Part shown: positions 12,221 to 27,635 of the stretch, in pieces
Layout: every line of letters starts with the position of its first letter
Position numbering within the stretch: the first letter of the stretch is position 1
NCBI GenBank assembly: GCA_008973525.1
Contig: WACJ01000047.1
Coordinates: 1,054,001-1,118,000, forward strand
Length of the DNA: 64,000 bases
Source: Stenopsyche tienmushanensis
Lineage: Eukaryota > Arthropoda > Insecta > Trichoptera > Stenopsychidae
Direction: 5' to 3'
The notes under the pieces: generated by a model
What the model was told of the DNA's origin: nothing
The model's input: the letters and a program-made list of their open reading frames with translations, nothing else
The model's database searches: none
Position numbers and translations under genes: made by a program

Positions 12221-13830
12221 CCTCGAACTTATCTACCTTTCGTTTCTTTATTAAGATATTTCATAATTTTGGCTTCGAAAATTCAACCACACACGACAAA
12301 CTATCGAGGTAAACTTGACTTCGAGCAACTTTAATTTCGCATACCTACAGTTGGAGATATATGAGTGCAATATAATCATAATTTTGCTTGAAATATTTTT
12401 AGGAACATCTTCTATAATAAAACTAAAGATACAAAATATTTAAACAAATGTATTATGAAAGAAAGGTTGTTTAACACCAAGCGCTCCTACCTGACCTGAC
12501 TTCCTAGTTCACAAGGGTTCCGGCGTGCTCCTGATTACGCGCTATAACTTCGTAAATATATCATATTCCGATTTTTCTGATCTAGCGTGGGATTTGTTCT
12601 GGATAAGAGGACCCTGTCGTCCATTTTAAATTTATACTCCGTTCGCGTGAGATCAGACGTTTGTTTTAAACCACGAATACCACTTTTATTGGTTTGAGAA
12701 ATTTTGTTTTCTAACCATGACTGGTGTTTATATGACGCCTCGTTTACCGTTCTGGAATGATGTCATTATCCGAGTTTAAACATACTTTTGCAAAATCTAC
12801 CTTTTAAGAAGATGCCATTTCTTGCCAAGAAAATCAGTCTTATCATCTTACAATATATAGATAATTCATGTCGAAATATCATATTTATTGGTAATTTAGT
12901 CACTTTATATTTAGGAATATTTGAGCTGGTATGGTTAGCGTTAATAATTGTTTTCGTAACCTACAGTTTCGAAAAAACAAATCAGCGCTGAATTCATTTT
13001 CGAGGCTTGCGTTCACAAAATGCTGCGTAGATTTATACGTCGTTTGACAGTCACATATATCAATGTAAACGTGATTTCATCCCTGGGCCATAAATAATTT
13101 ACGTCGCCGGTGTAAAACTGCAGTGACTTAATTCACGTAACTCAGCTGCACGCCCATAATTCATGCCAAACATAAAAACAATTTGGTAGCATATATTTTT
13201 AATTCGGGCCTCCCCTGCTATATTTTTGTGCATTTTGCCTGGGTTTTCGTTTCGGAGGCCTTAGCTCACCTTGAGTGAAATATGTTGGTTGAGGAGGCCT
13301 GTAAATTAACATAACGGCGTGGGCACAACGGCCGTTATACCCCGTTACCCGCTGCCCGTTACGCCCGCCGTTACTTATTATGTAATTTCGTTTCGGAAGG
13401 TACAACAAAGAATGCCCGATAGTTTATTCAGAGCCTGAAATGTTTACAGTGGGCTCGGGGCCTCGCAATCGTCTCTTAAAAATGTTTACTGTGCTCGAAT
13501 CCCGCCACTCAAAATGCCTCCACATTATACAAAAGTCAATATCGACGTGGTATCGTTATCGTTGCCCGTATTTTTAGTCGCCACACAATGGTCTGCCTTC
13601 ACTTGGAGATTTTCAAACTTAACGATGCTCAATGGGAGCGAAGAATATCGAAAGAAAATGAAATTGAATATATCGAATGATAAGAGACTATTTGTAACTA
13701 TCGACAACTGAAGGAATCTACGTCAAATGAAGTCTGATATGTTGATAAAATAGTCCTACATCATAAAATGTGTATAGTGATGTTTCAAAAAAAAAAAACA
13801 TTTATTAAGATATTCGGAAAAAATGAAATA
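12221..13830. other. Unassigned intergenic DNA with a CGTTAC-rich spot
   Basis: Includes GC-richer parts at 12.48-12.72 and 13.0-13.5 kb. At 13328-13374 the motif CGTTA(C) recurs several times. No recognised coding sequence; the 67- to 69-codon frames look like chance. Confidence 0.4.
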
Positions 13831-13991
13831 CAGTAGACTCTCGACTATCCGGGCTAAGGCTGGGAAGGAAGAACACGGATAATCGAAATTATCAAATTTC
13901 TACATTAGATTTCGAATATAATATAAAATTTAATTTAATTTAATAATAAACAAATTTCGATTTTTTCTTAAAGAAATTCATTATATTTAAA

Positions 13992-14279
13992 TCATCTTTG
14001 TTCAGCGTAATCTAGCAATGTTTCAGCATAATTCAACGCCGTTTTTTGCCTAATGTAATTACTGGTATCTTCTTCAGTTGTAGAGTCACTCTCATTTTCT
14101 TTCTCTTGAGAAAGAAAGGAAACGATATTTGTGTCAATTATGTATTCAAAACCTGGATCATTTAAATCATGATCGAGCCATTCCTCGATGTTTTCGCTAT
14201 CCATATTTTCAAAATATAAATTTTCTAAGAATGCAAATATTTCAGTTATATCATTTGCTTTATTACCATCAAAATGCAT
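13992..14279 (-). pseudogene. Tigger/jerky-type transposase C-terminal fragment
   Basis: 95 codons of the acidic C-terminal region (EEWLDHDLNDPGFEY, then a Glu/Asp/Ser-rich stretch and ALNYAETLLDYAEQR). In intact members this follows the DDE domain. Its homologue is encoded on the other strand at 20.38-20.66 kb. Confidence 0.75.
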
Positions 14280-14461
14280 TGATCTGTTTCCATACTAAGA
14301 AGAAGTGTTTCTGGCTTTACTCTTGACCAAGATTGTGCTATTCTACGTATAGCATCCAATATCGTATTTTTTCCCCAGAAATTGACCAAGTAGTCACCTT
14401 CCTCGGCATAAGTTTTTAGAAGATTGTGAAGATAAAGACGTTTAATTGATGCTATAACGCC

Positions 14462-14776
14462 TCAGTCCATGAGCTGGATCAAATATGTCATATTAGAGGG
14501 CAAAAATTTTGTAACCATAAGTCTATTACTTACTTTCAATATTCTTTCGTTCGGATGAGAAGGAGCATTATCTGCTAATAATCCTGCTTCTGTGGCAATA
14601 CATTGTTTTTGTTTTAAATTTACACTTTTGGAACTTATTTCTTTTTGAACCAGGCTAAAAAAAGAACTTTCAACAAGGTGGAATAAAAAGATATAGATTA
14701 CAAGAATCAGAGGGATGCAGTAGATAATGTGAATATTCCATTTTAAAAATCTAACACAAAAATTGATTTTCTTCAT
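14462..14776 (-). pseudogene. Tigger-type transposase DDE-domain fragment
   Basis: 104 codons. The second half reads LLADNAPSHPNERILKVSNR and KFLPSNMTYLIQLMD, the second catalytic Asp block and the LPPNxTSLIQPMDQG block of pogo-type DDE domains. The first 40 residues do not align well and may be decayed or adjacent sequence. A stop codon replaces the Gln after LIQLMD. Confidence 0.8.
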
Positions 14777-15485
14777 GCAAGTATAATGGAAACATATTCA
14801 TATTATTAAATTTAAAGATTGCTTAGTTCAATATTGAATTTAAAGAGTCTAATATAAAACTTTAAGATGATATTCTTAAAATACATGAGAAAATGAGCAT
14901 GTGCCATGAATAAAATAATACTTTTGCTTATATTTAAATTTTTTCCCACTGATAAGCTACAATTTTCTCAGATAAGTTTTAAGCGCCCACATTATGAATA
15001 CATTCACGTTCATATCGTATCACTGTTTGGATAACCTTTATTAAATCATATTTTAAGAGGCACTAAAGAAATACCATTTGTAAAAGCAACAAAATGTAGC
15101 TTCGAGGATAAGTTATGGAGATAATATATTCAAAAGACGCTTGGATTATGATATTATTGTAATACAGAGAATAATACATTTAATACTAAGATCAAAGCTT
15201 AAGCAAGGATTAAAAATCTTTATGATAGTTCGCACGTTGTAATTTATAAACGGCATCACGTTGCTTCTCGGATCGATTCTTCCAAGACGAAATGTATAAT
15301 ATGGGATTTGTTGATGATATAATAAAATTTGTATCTTGTCATCTGCTGAAGGATAAATCTGTTTAATTAAGCTTTATAAAAAAACAGAGATTAAAATTTA
15401 TAACGGCCATAGTAAAAGCAAAAAGCACATCAATCAGTATTTTATACGAATTTACATATTTAGGTTATTAGAGTAGTTTTGAATT

Positions 15486-15573
15486 GGGCTTTAAACCGTT
15501 ATATTCTTGGCTTCAGTTCAGTTCCAAAAATATGTAACGTTTCGGTTTTCGGTTCAGTTCCGGTTCGAAGCCC
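15486..15573. repeat. Small foldback repeat with GGGCTT(T/C)(A/G)AACCG ends
   Basis: Starts GGGCTTTAAACCG and ends CGGTTCGAAGCCC, which are inverted copies with two mismatches. The interior is made of GGTTC/CAGTTC units. A related half-copy (AGGGCTTCAAACC then AAACCGAACCG) lies at 62628-62680. Confidence 0.5.
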
Positions 15574-15969
15574 TAGTTTTAAAGCTATGGCGATTTTTAG
15601 ATAAGTTATCGCACGTGTTGCCCATTTTTTTCCACAACAACCTAAATTACGCTCACGCGTAGCACCCGTTTAAAGTGTGTTAATAACTAGCTGAATTTGC
15701 TAATTGAATAAAATTCTCAGAAATATGAATAGAATGGCCATTTGAGTGCCGCACAAACTAGCACTCAAATAAAAAAAACACGCTATATAATCTTTTACTG
15801 TGAATATATTTTTATCGATGGTTTATCATGTGAGTTCCTTTATTTCAATTTATTATAGTTTTTGTCAGATTTACGAACTAAATAACATACTAAGAGTTGA
15901 AAGCTCTCAAAGTGAACGGAGTAATAGAGACGAACAAAAGAAAAATCACTCTCCCATTTGTTGATAAGG

Positions 15970-15987
15970 TAGAGAGAGAGAGAGAAA
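15970..15987 (+). repeat. GA microsatellite
   Basis: Eight uninterrupted GA/AG units beginning at 15971, followed by purine-rich sequence to about 15998. Confidence 0.8.
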
Positions 15988-16372
15988 AGGGAGAAAGGCG
16001 TAACGGGCAGAGTTAAACCGATAAATAAGTTGGGTTCCAAGTAAGCAGTGGATTTAGAAAAGCGTTTAAGCCCATTGTCCGAGAATGACAATGAAAGGAT
16101 ACCGAAGGCAAGATAGATGGGCTGAACTGCTGGAGCTAAACGCAGGTAACGATATTTCACGAAATAATTTTAAAAACGCTGATCTTTAAATGTAACTCTG
16201 TAAAAATGACTCGAGAAGAGAGTCAACATCAATTATATTATCTCTGGAGATGTAAATTTGTCTTGGAATCGATATTTGGTACAAATTCAACGATTGATTA
16301 CGCACTCCAATTTCACTAACAAATAATTTAGAAAATATGTGGTTTTGTATGAATTAAATCAACATATATATA

Positions 16373-16545
16373 CAGTGAAACCTCGATTTTACGTTTTCCA
16401 AGGGACCCTGAAAAAAAAACGGCAATTGCGGGAAACGGTTAATGCGGGAAAGCTTCAAATAATAATAGTTTGACGGGACTATAAAAAATGAACGGTCCAT
16501 CCGGGAAAACGTATTATGCGGGAACGGTTTATCGAGGTTCCACTG
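16373..16545. mobile_element. pogo-like MITE, 173 bp, complete
   Basis: TA on both sides (16371-16372 and 16546-16547). Left end CAGTGAAACCTCGATTTTAC; right end, complemented, CAGTGGAACCTCGATAAACC, with further matching GTTTTCC/CGGGAAAAC and GCGGGAA motifs inside. The termini are of the pogo/Tigger kind (CAGTGGAACCTCGATNNNCCG). It encodes no protein and would have needed a transposase in trans. Confidence 0.85.
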
Positions 16546-20848
<4,303 letters not shown>

Positions 20849-22575
20849 TATTATTTGGATATTAAAAAGAAATTTTGATAATATGGTATCGAAAGTAATG
20901 TTGGATATTATAAAATATTCAGAGGACCTCAAAGTAAATTCGGAATAACGAGCAGCGATCATATTATATATTATAGATGCCCAAATCCATTTGTTGTAAT
21001 GTTAAATAGGGCTTCAAAGGGGATGAAAATTGAATATACAAAGTTTCCATTGAATTTATTTGACATAATATCGTTGTACAAAAATATTTATAAGAAGTTA
21101 TGCAAACATACAGACGTGTTTGATCCTTTACAGGGCGGCGTTATTAACATTATGTACCGATGACACTTATAGTGATGAGGGTATCGTTGGATGTAAATAC
21201 ATTAAATAGTTGTAAAACTTCCCGGACTTTGTATTGTAGAGGTTAATAATTCTCTTCTGTCAAACTGGAAGGACACAAAACCATAAATTTACTGCTACGA
21301 TTTTTATTTGCTAAAATAAGGCTTGATTGTATTATTTTCGATTATGAGTAAAATCGCTATTGAAATTGAAACTGTGGAATGAACTTCGGCTATCATCCAT
21401 GCCGATATTCAAAACGTACTACTAAATAAATTTACAATTTTTTCTCCTATTCCCCGAATCAGGCTTCAAACGAGCCTTTGATATTTTTATTAAATATTTG
21501 CATGAGAGTTTCATGGATTCGCGCAACGGTGATGTATGCTAATTCAGCAGCGCCAAAGATAAATACTGATTGTCTCAACTGATTACGCATGCGAATCGAC
21601 GAAACTTGTTTGCACAGGCATACGATCAATAATATTGTTCTTGTATTAACTCGAATGCCATTAAACGCAATCACCGTTTACATGCCTGCTGCCATATGAG
21701 GTTGGATGTTCCTGATTTTCATAACAAAACCTCATCAAATCCCGGCTCAGCTGGAATTGCATTGATTTGTTATGCACAGTAAAATACATATATCATTTAA
21801 ACCACCAGAATAATTATAGATTAAGACACATTCAATTGGCGACGATGGGTTATTGATATTTGAGTATCATGGCGCTAAGCGGGCGGTACGCTGTGACATT
21901 GTTTTACATGTGTCATACATGGGAACAAATCGCATTAGCTTTCGTTCCATTCAATGAGACCATTGCCAATCACTTCAACAACCAATGATCTCTCATAGTT
22001 CGGATGGTTTGCTAATATTATCTAAAAAAAATATGGATTTCCAATTTAAAAATCAACGTTGCTCCAATTCAAAAAAAGAGTCATTTCATCATTTTATATT
22101 GATAGATAGGTTTCAAGATACTAAATAACACCAAAATGTTACAAATTCAAATATCTATAGTTGTATTGTCAGGAAAGTTATATCAAAGCGTACGAAATGT
22201 TATAATGGCTCTTTGAGTAGACTGTACGCTTGTCAAATGCAATCAAAGTAGATGGTAAACCTGGCGCAAACTGATATTCATGCTTAAGATACTTCTCATA
22301 TTGAAATCGTTTTTGGCGTAATGTTCTGAATTGTAATTTGAAAGACTCAAAGATGAAATGTTTTAAATATATGATTCATTTAATCAGTTTTAAATCAAAC
22401 GTATAGCGATCGATCAAAAATTCGTCGGCTGCCATCGCATACGTGTCTGCTACTACTGGCGGACTTGAAGCTCGTTTTTTTATTAAATGCGAAATATTAT
22501 TACATAAATATGTGTTTAAAAAATAAATAAAATTTAGTATTTTCGTATAGTTTTAACATATTATTTAATATTATA
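20849..22575. other. Unassigned intergenic DNA
   Basis: AT-rich. A 71-codon minus-strand frame at 21459-21674 is of higher complexity than most here (IFGAAELAYITVARIHETLM), but I recognise no family and see no splice context. Confidence 0.4.
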
Positions 22576-22932
22576 GTTGGTGTAGGAGCGAATCCGAGAT
22601 GCACTTAAGCGTCACGTATGTCTTCATCCTAGTTCGGCAACGCCCTAGCGAGGAAAGGAGAGATTGAACTTTTTGCACTCCAGAAAGCCCTTTCCAGTAG
22701 AATCAAAAAGGTTGTCTAGAGTAGTTTTCCAATGTCTCCTGATTCAGTCTTTACAAACCTTCCACACTTCTTATCGAGACGATCGCAAAAGCGTTCGTCA
22801 ATACATTCATTCAGGATACCCGCTGGGTGAGCGTTCTAAATGAAACTCGGTGGTAATGCTACCTTCAATATCGAGTGAATAAGGTGGTGAATGTATAGTT
22901 CTGCAGTGGACTGTTTGTGGCTGCATTATACA
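22576..22932 (+). repeat. 355-bp dispersed repeat, copy 1
   Basis: Begins TTGGTGTAGGAGCGAATCCG and ends near GGCTGCATTATACAACA. The inverted copy 2 is at 61818-62172. Shared blocks include TTGCACTCC(A/G)GAAAGCCC, GTCTAGAGTAGTTTTC, CAGTCTTTACAAA, TTCAATATCGAG and AGTTCTGCAGTGGA. Both copies show similar peptides on the complementary strand (SLDIE..., DRLD(K/R)(K/E)CG(R/K)FVKTE, KGF(L/P)ECK), which suggests a coding or partly coding origin. A mariner begins four bases after its end. Confidence 0.75.
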
Positions 22933-22937
22933 ACATA

Positions 22938-23690
22938 CAAGGTGCGTTCAAAAAGCAATGCATCCAATTTTCTCCAGATGCGATGATACAACGCATTACG
23001 TTCTAACCTGTTGAGCTAGATTAAGGGTAGTGTCAGCTTTAAAAGTTGCCTCCGAGCTATTTGAGAGTCAGGGCGTGCGTTCCCGTGAACTTTTTTATAA
23101 GGCAATATAACATGATGCAATAGATCGTTCTATGGATCGCTATCAAATTTTGCATTAAACTTGGAAAATCCGCCACTCAAACATTCCTATTAATATAGCT
23201 GCCATTGGGGAATGATTGCTTGTCCTTATCACAAGTTCTCCAATGGCACAAGTTGTTTAAGGAGGGCCGAGAGGAAGTCGCCGACTAATCCTGCAGTGGA
23301 CATCCATCAACCTTATGAATATGACGTTTGTGCATGATTATTTTAGCTCTGATCGATGATTGAGCTTTCAACGAATAAAAGAAACTAAAATAAAACAAAA
23401 ATGACCATTTATCGTATGGAAACTATGACTATGTGTCAAGCCAGAACGCCTTCGTTGACAACGATTTCCTGGCCAGAATCCACGCCCCGTTGGTTTCCCA
23501 CCCTACCTACAACCCTACTTGGTCCCCTAAACGTTTTTATTTCCTCGCTTAAAAGGAATTCTGAAAGGGAAACATTGGGACACGATTAAAACCACCCAAC
23601 CTCATGTTAAATCGGTTCTAAAGGACATCTCAGAGAAGGCCTTCCAGGATATCTTCCAGGCTTGACAACACTGCCTTTGACTGAGCTGTT
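22938..23690 (+). mobile_element. Internally deleted mariner, second type
   Basis: Left end CAAGGTGCGTTCAAAAAGCA after a TA (22936-22937), the form of mariner termini. The plus strand has the N-terminal part (KLGKSATQTF, LQWHKLFKEGREEVAD, SGHPST) and, directly after a large deletion, the C-terminal part (RIHAPLVSHPTYNPTLVP, LFPRLKRN, GKHWDTIKTTQPHVKSVLKD, ISEKAFQDIFQAWQ). These fit the irritans-like branch (AYGExCLSRxxVFEWHxRFKxGRxxVxDxxRxGRPST; SPDLAPxDFFLFPxLK). Frame breaks throughout. The right terminus was not identified. Confidence 0.8.
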
Positions 23691-24747
23691 GTTAAATATT
23701 CTAAAGAGAATGTGCATTATCGAGATCTTTAGTGATTTAATATAGCTATTGATATATGTCTGAAAAACTATACAAATTTTGCGAAGAATCTGTTTTATAT
23801 TTTTTGAAAATATTTACAAAAAGCATTATAAAGCAATTTCAGTCATTTACACAATCGTACATCATTTCTGCTGAAATATGATTTGGGTCTGAAATGCGAT
23901 CCCTGAGCTCATGGATACATATCAGTGCTTTTAATGGGTGCTTAGATATCGTCGATGGTGCTATTGGTCTTAGGTTATCGTTCGTCAGTTATCAAATATC
24001 TGTAGGGATGTTTTGGTGTTTCGGTTGATGCAAGTTGGATTGGATTTTTGATCATATTTGTTATATCATAAGGTTGAATATATAATAATGTAACGATAGA
24101 TAATTTTCAGATTTCAACTTCTACAAAGGCTTTGAAACATTTACGATCAGAGAGCATTTGACTGTGTAATATTGAGGAGCAGTGGTTTTATGGAGACTAA
24201 GAATATTTTTGGGACAGAAAGTTGCTTGCATTATATATCTTTTGTTAGTAGAGGTGCTTAACGAAAATAGAAAACGAATTTAACATAGTTTTTATTTAAT
24301 CTTAGCAGTACTTTCTGTTTGTAAATTAAACAATGTGGCTTGAGAATTGTTAGGGGATGTATAGTGCAATGGTGCCATGAATATGAAAAAAGTCATGAGC
24401 ATGAAAAAGTCATGAGCATGACGTAAAATAATTTTACCATTTGGTCATAATATCATATTAAAATTATATAAATTTTCATTGTGATGTAAATACTAAATAT
24501 GTACAATCATTATTTTTACGGATACGAAATATTGATTTGTTACAGAATAAATTTACATTCCCAATAATGTATCCCATGAATACATAAGATCCAAGCGGTG
24601 AGTAATGTTACGTCCTCTCCATATTATAAAAGTAATCTAAATTTTTTTCCATATGTTATATGAAAGTGATCATAATTTCAAACTCGTGCAAACATATGAG
24701 ATTGAAATTTCGTATAGAGAGTTTTCCGAGTGTGAAAAGTGAGGAGT
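23691..24747. other. Unassigned intergenic DNA
   Basis: AT-rich, non-coding as far as can be seen. A 17-bp tandem duplication (TGAAAAAGTCATGAGCA) lies at 24384-24420. Confidence 0.4.
24384..24420 (+). repeat. Two-copy 17-bp tandem repeat
   Basis: TGAAAAA(A)GTCATGAGCA occurs twice head to tail, then TGA. Confidence 0.7.
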
Positions 24748-24950
24748 GCCCGTCCCCGCGGTACCCCGGGCCGCACATGTTACACGTGCGGCCCTGGAAA
24801 GACAAGCGGCTGAGGTGAGACAGATATAGGCAATATCTTATACCGTGGAAAACATTTTTCTTTGTAACGTCAAATGGAGCCTTCCGCTACATCCATCCAA
24901 GGGTCGGCAGAGGACCCCTCGCTAGAGGAGCGAGCCTTGCTCCTCAGATA
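24748..24950 (+). other. GC-rich island with three consecutive hairpins
   Basis: In AT-rich surroundings this 200-bp stretch can fold as GGGCCGCAC/GTGCGGCCC (24768-24776 with 24786-24794, 9 bp perfect), GGGTC/GACCC (24901-24917) and GAGGAGC/GCTCCTC (24925-24931 with 24939-24945). A structured RNA, a SINE-like head or a decayed piece of a GC-rich gene are all possible. I recognise no RNA family in it. Confidence 0.35.
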
Positions 24951-26091
24951 ACATATAATTTAGCGAGCCTGTGAAATATGCCAGCCTCTTTAATAATGGA
25001 CAACGGTGACAAAAATTTGAAAGCGATGGATTTGTGTGGCGTCGATAAATCAATCTGAAAGTTAAAGACTTCAAAATGAATAATTGTTTAAAATGATATA
25101 CGCAACGTGCGTATTTGTATGAGTAGGAGGTCGGAAATATTAATATTTCTGATCAACCGTCTCGTTTTAGGTTTACCCTGATTTCTTGAGTTTAAAAAAT
25201 AAACACTCAGGCTATTAATAAAGTCATAAAGGGACTACCATGAGTGAGTGATTGAATGTGCAACCATAATTAAATTATCTACAATATATTCTCTCTTCTT
25301 ATACCTAAAATATATAATTCCCATCCAAATAGTCCTAAATTAAATTAAGAAGAATCGATATAGGCACCTTTTGAAGAAGTGATAGTGATCTAATAACATA
25401 ACTGTAACATACAGCACGAATCCATATTTTTTTGTAATGGGTTGAATAATTATTATGTAAGTTCAGACTCAAAATAGCACAAAAAAATATGAGAAAAATT
25501 GCAATTGTATCTGAAATGATTGCAATTGTATTCTCTTTGTTCTGAAGAAAAAAATAAAATATTGTATCAAAGAAAATTTAAATAGATATTATTTTAGTAT
25601 ATATTATGTTATGTGTTATATTTGATTTTGTATGTAAATTTTTCTTGTCCTGACCCATATATTGGACGTGGCTTAAAATAAGATACCCAGATGTCTTCAA
25701 AATACACATTTCTCGTAAATTTATCGTCGTATCAGCTACTGTTGAATCGATAGTTGGTGATTATTAAAAAAATGGTCCCACTGAATGGGAATTTGGCTTA
25801 AATTTCGCTTAGTCAAAGTCAGATTTTCGTTCTAATAAGCGAATTTATTGCTAAATCTCGGATTATGAAGAACATAAATTTTATTTCAGTATGTATATAA
25901 ATAAATACGAATTTAAAAATATTGTATTTATTCAAGCACAAAATATTTTTTTGGAAGGGCTATCGTATTTCATATATAAAAACAGATTGGAATAATTCTT
26001 AATGTACATAATACAAGATAATTTCTTAGAATTTGCATCAAATCACATATAGATATAATAGTAAAATCATGATCCAAGATTCATGTTTTAG
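24951..26091. other. Unassigned intergenic DNA
   Basis: AT-rich, no coding or transposon signal recognised. TACGCA-ACG-TGCGTA is a short hairpin near 25098. Confidence 0.4.
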
Positions 26092-26122
26092 CCGCTTTAA
26101 TGTAGAGTCTACATTAAAGCGG
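26092..26122. repeat. 31-bp perfect palindrome
   Basis: Arms CCGCTTTAATGTAGA and TCTACATTAAAGCGG with a single G between them. A GAT trinucleotide run follows at 26138-26156. Confidence 0.9.
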
Positions 26123-26137
26123 TGGACGAACACAGAC

Positions 26138-26156
26138 TGATGATGATGATGATGAT
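26138..26156 (+). repeat. GAT trinucleotide repeat
   Basis: Six uninterrupted (TGA/GAT) units directly downstream of the 31-bp palindrome. Confidence 0.85.
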
Positions 26157-26411
26157 TATAAATCTTTCCTCAGCGGTCAGACTGCATGACGATTTGAAGA
26201 TTCCGCCACGACCATCAGATACCCATTGAAACCATCCTAATGTATTCAACCATCGACATCTTATTCCGCACTATATGTAAGAGTCTATTGTGACAATAAA
26301 ATCAAAAGTTTATCGTGGCTTTAAAAAAAACATAATTTATCGGCTATAAATCTTACATATTAAAATAGACATCAAGGACCTCCAATTTACTATAAGTCGC
26401 AGTATAAAACA

Positions 26412-27062
26412 ATTATGCTGCATGACGTTCAGGATAGATCCTGGAGTACGGGACGCATTCTGGAACAACACTGCACTTTATTTATTAAGATATATCCCTC
26501 TGACGATTAAGCCAAACCGTATAACCTAAGAACCGAACACGCACTGATTGTCGCCTAGAATTCGACGGCTCAACTGAGCGTACGAATATAAAGGTCTTAA
26601 TACTAAATGAAAATTATTATGAAAAACCATTGAAAGAATGCATGAGATTCTCTCTGAGATGAGCTCTTTTGATATATTCCCAAAAATATTTTTATCAAAT
26701 TTGAAATTCATTAAAAAATAATATATTTATGCAACGAAAAGGATGGTGATTTTTTTTGAAAAATAATATTTTTGGGAATATATCGCAGCAGTTTATTTAA
26801 TCTCATGATTTTTAAAAAATAGTTTTTCTTATAAATATTAATAATTTATCATAAATGCGTTTCAATTTGTCCGTTCAGTTTAGGCGTCGAGTTTATGCTA
26901 TGCAACAATATTCGGTGCAGAGCTATATTTTATTTTCACAGGTTAGGATGTGCATGTGCGTATGTTAAGTGATATTTTTTAATACACAGAGTGTTGTGCC
27001 GTTCCGGAATGTGATCCATGTTCCAGACTGTATCCTGATCGTCATGCAGCTAAAATATTGAG
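26412..27062. mobile_element. Foldback-type repeat with ~65-bp inverted ends and a central hairpin
   Basis: The minus strand of 26412-26477 and the plus strand of 26990-27062 are about 80% alike (GTTCC(A/G)GAATG(C/T)G, ...TATCCTGA(A/T)CGTCATGCAGC). Inside, GATATATTCCCAAAAATATT (26671-26690) is repeated inverted at 26761-26784. Both outer arms read as a similar peptide: CSVVPECVPYSRIYPERHAA and CCVVPECDPCSRLYPDRHAA. Two looser copies are at 41.02-41.10 and 41.26-41.33 kb. No target duplication could be set. Confidence 0.5.
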
Positions 27063-27531
27063 GCAAGTAGTCATAGTTTTTAAGTATATTGTAATACGAT
27101 TATTACGCTTATTATCGAAATGTTTGATGTTGAACAATTGCATTGAGATTTCAAGAACACAGATCGGAAATAATACTCATAGTGGATTGAAAAATCAAGA
27201 TATCTATTTTAAGATGTAGGATTTAAGTCCGATTTTTGTATCATTTTTTTAAAGTCACGACTAACATTCAAATGTATATGTAAAATACGATATTCGGAAG
27301 TGATTCATTTAGCATTTCATAGCTAAAAGCTTCATTAAGCATCAATTTTTCCTTAGATTAAAGAAAATACATCATATATCATTTTAAAAATATATCATCA
27401 GCTAAATAATTGGACTAAAATGTGTCAAATATTTAATTTCAGGTGTGAAATCGTGTTTAATATAAAAGCAATCCGCAATTGTTTGATTACGAAATCGACC
27501 AGCCTTGATCAATCAATAGTCTTAAGTTTAG

Positions 27532-27635
27532 ATGGACGTTGTGAAAAATTGTACAGTGTGGTTCAAAAGAACTGCTGGTGAACCAAATTCCAAAGGTGTC
27601 CAGGACTTCAAAATTCATGCAGTAAGAGCTCTCAG
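27532..27635 (+). other. Exon-like open frame ending at a splice donor
   Basis: From ATG 27532 the frame MDVVKNCTVWFKRTAGEPNS... runs 34 codons to ...HAVRALR and a CAG|GTAAGG donor. The end resembles the repeated segments at 27062 (HAAKILR|GCAAGTA) and 41104 (QAARTLR|GTTAGTA). No downstream partner exon was identified. It may be part of the same repeat family rather than a host gene. Confidence 0.25.

Larger units (their letters stand above)
13831..14780 (-). mobile_element. Truncated pogo/Tigger element, transposase 3' half and 3' terminus
   Basis: The end at 13831 reads CAGTAGACTCTCGACTATCC and follows a TA, the form of pogo/Tigger termini. The minus strand encodes the distal transposase: GLLADNAPSHPNERILK with the catalytic Asp, KFLPSNMTYLIQLMD (family LPPNxTSLIQPMDQG), GVIASIKRLYLHNLL, then the acidic tail ENIEEWLDHDLNDPGFEY. 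A stop interrupts after LIQLMD, and the 5' half and 5' terminus are absent. Confidence 0.85.
14781..16372. other. Unassigned intergenic DNA
   Basis: AT-rich, apart from the small foldback at 15486-15573 and a GA microsatellite at 15970-15987, which are listed separately. The 106-codon frame on the minus strand at 15840-16160 gives no recognisable protein. Confidence 0.4.

Noticed and set aside
13485..13505. GCTCGAATCCCGCC, which looks like a tRNA B-box
   Set aside because: No A-box or cloverleaf could be built around it.
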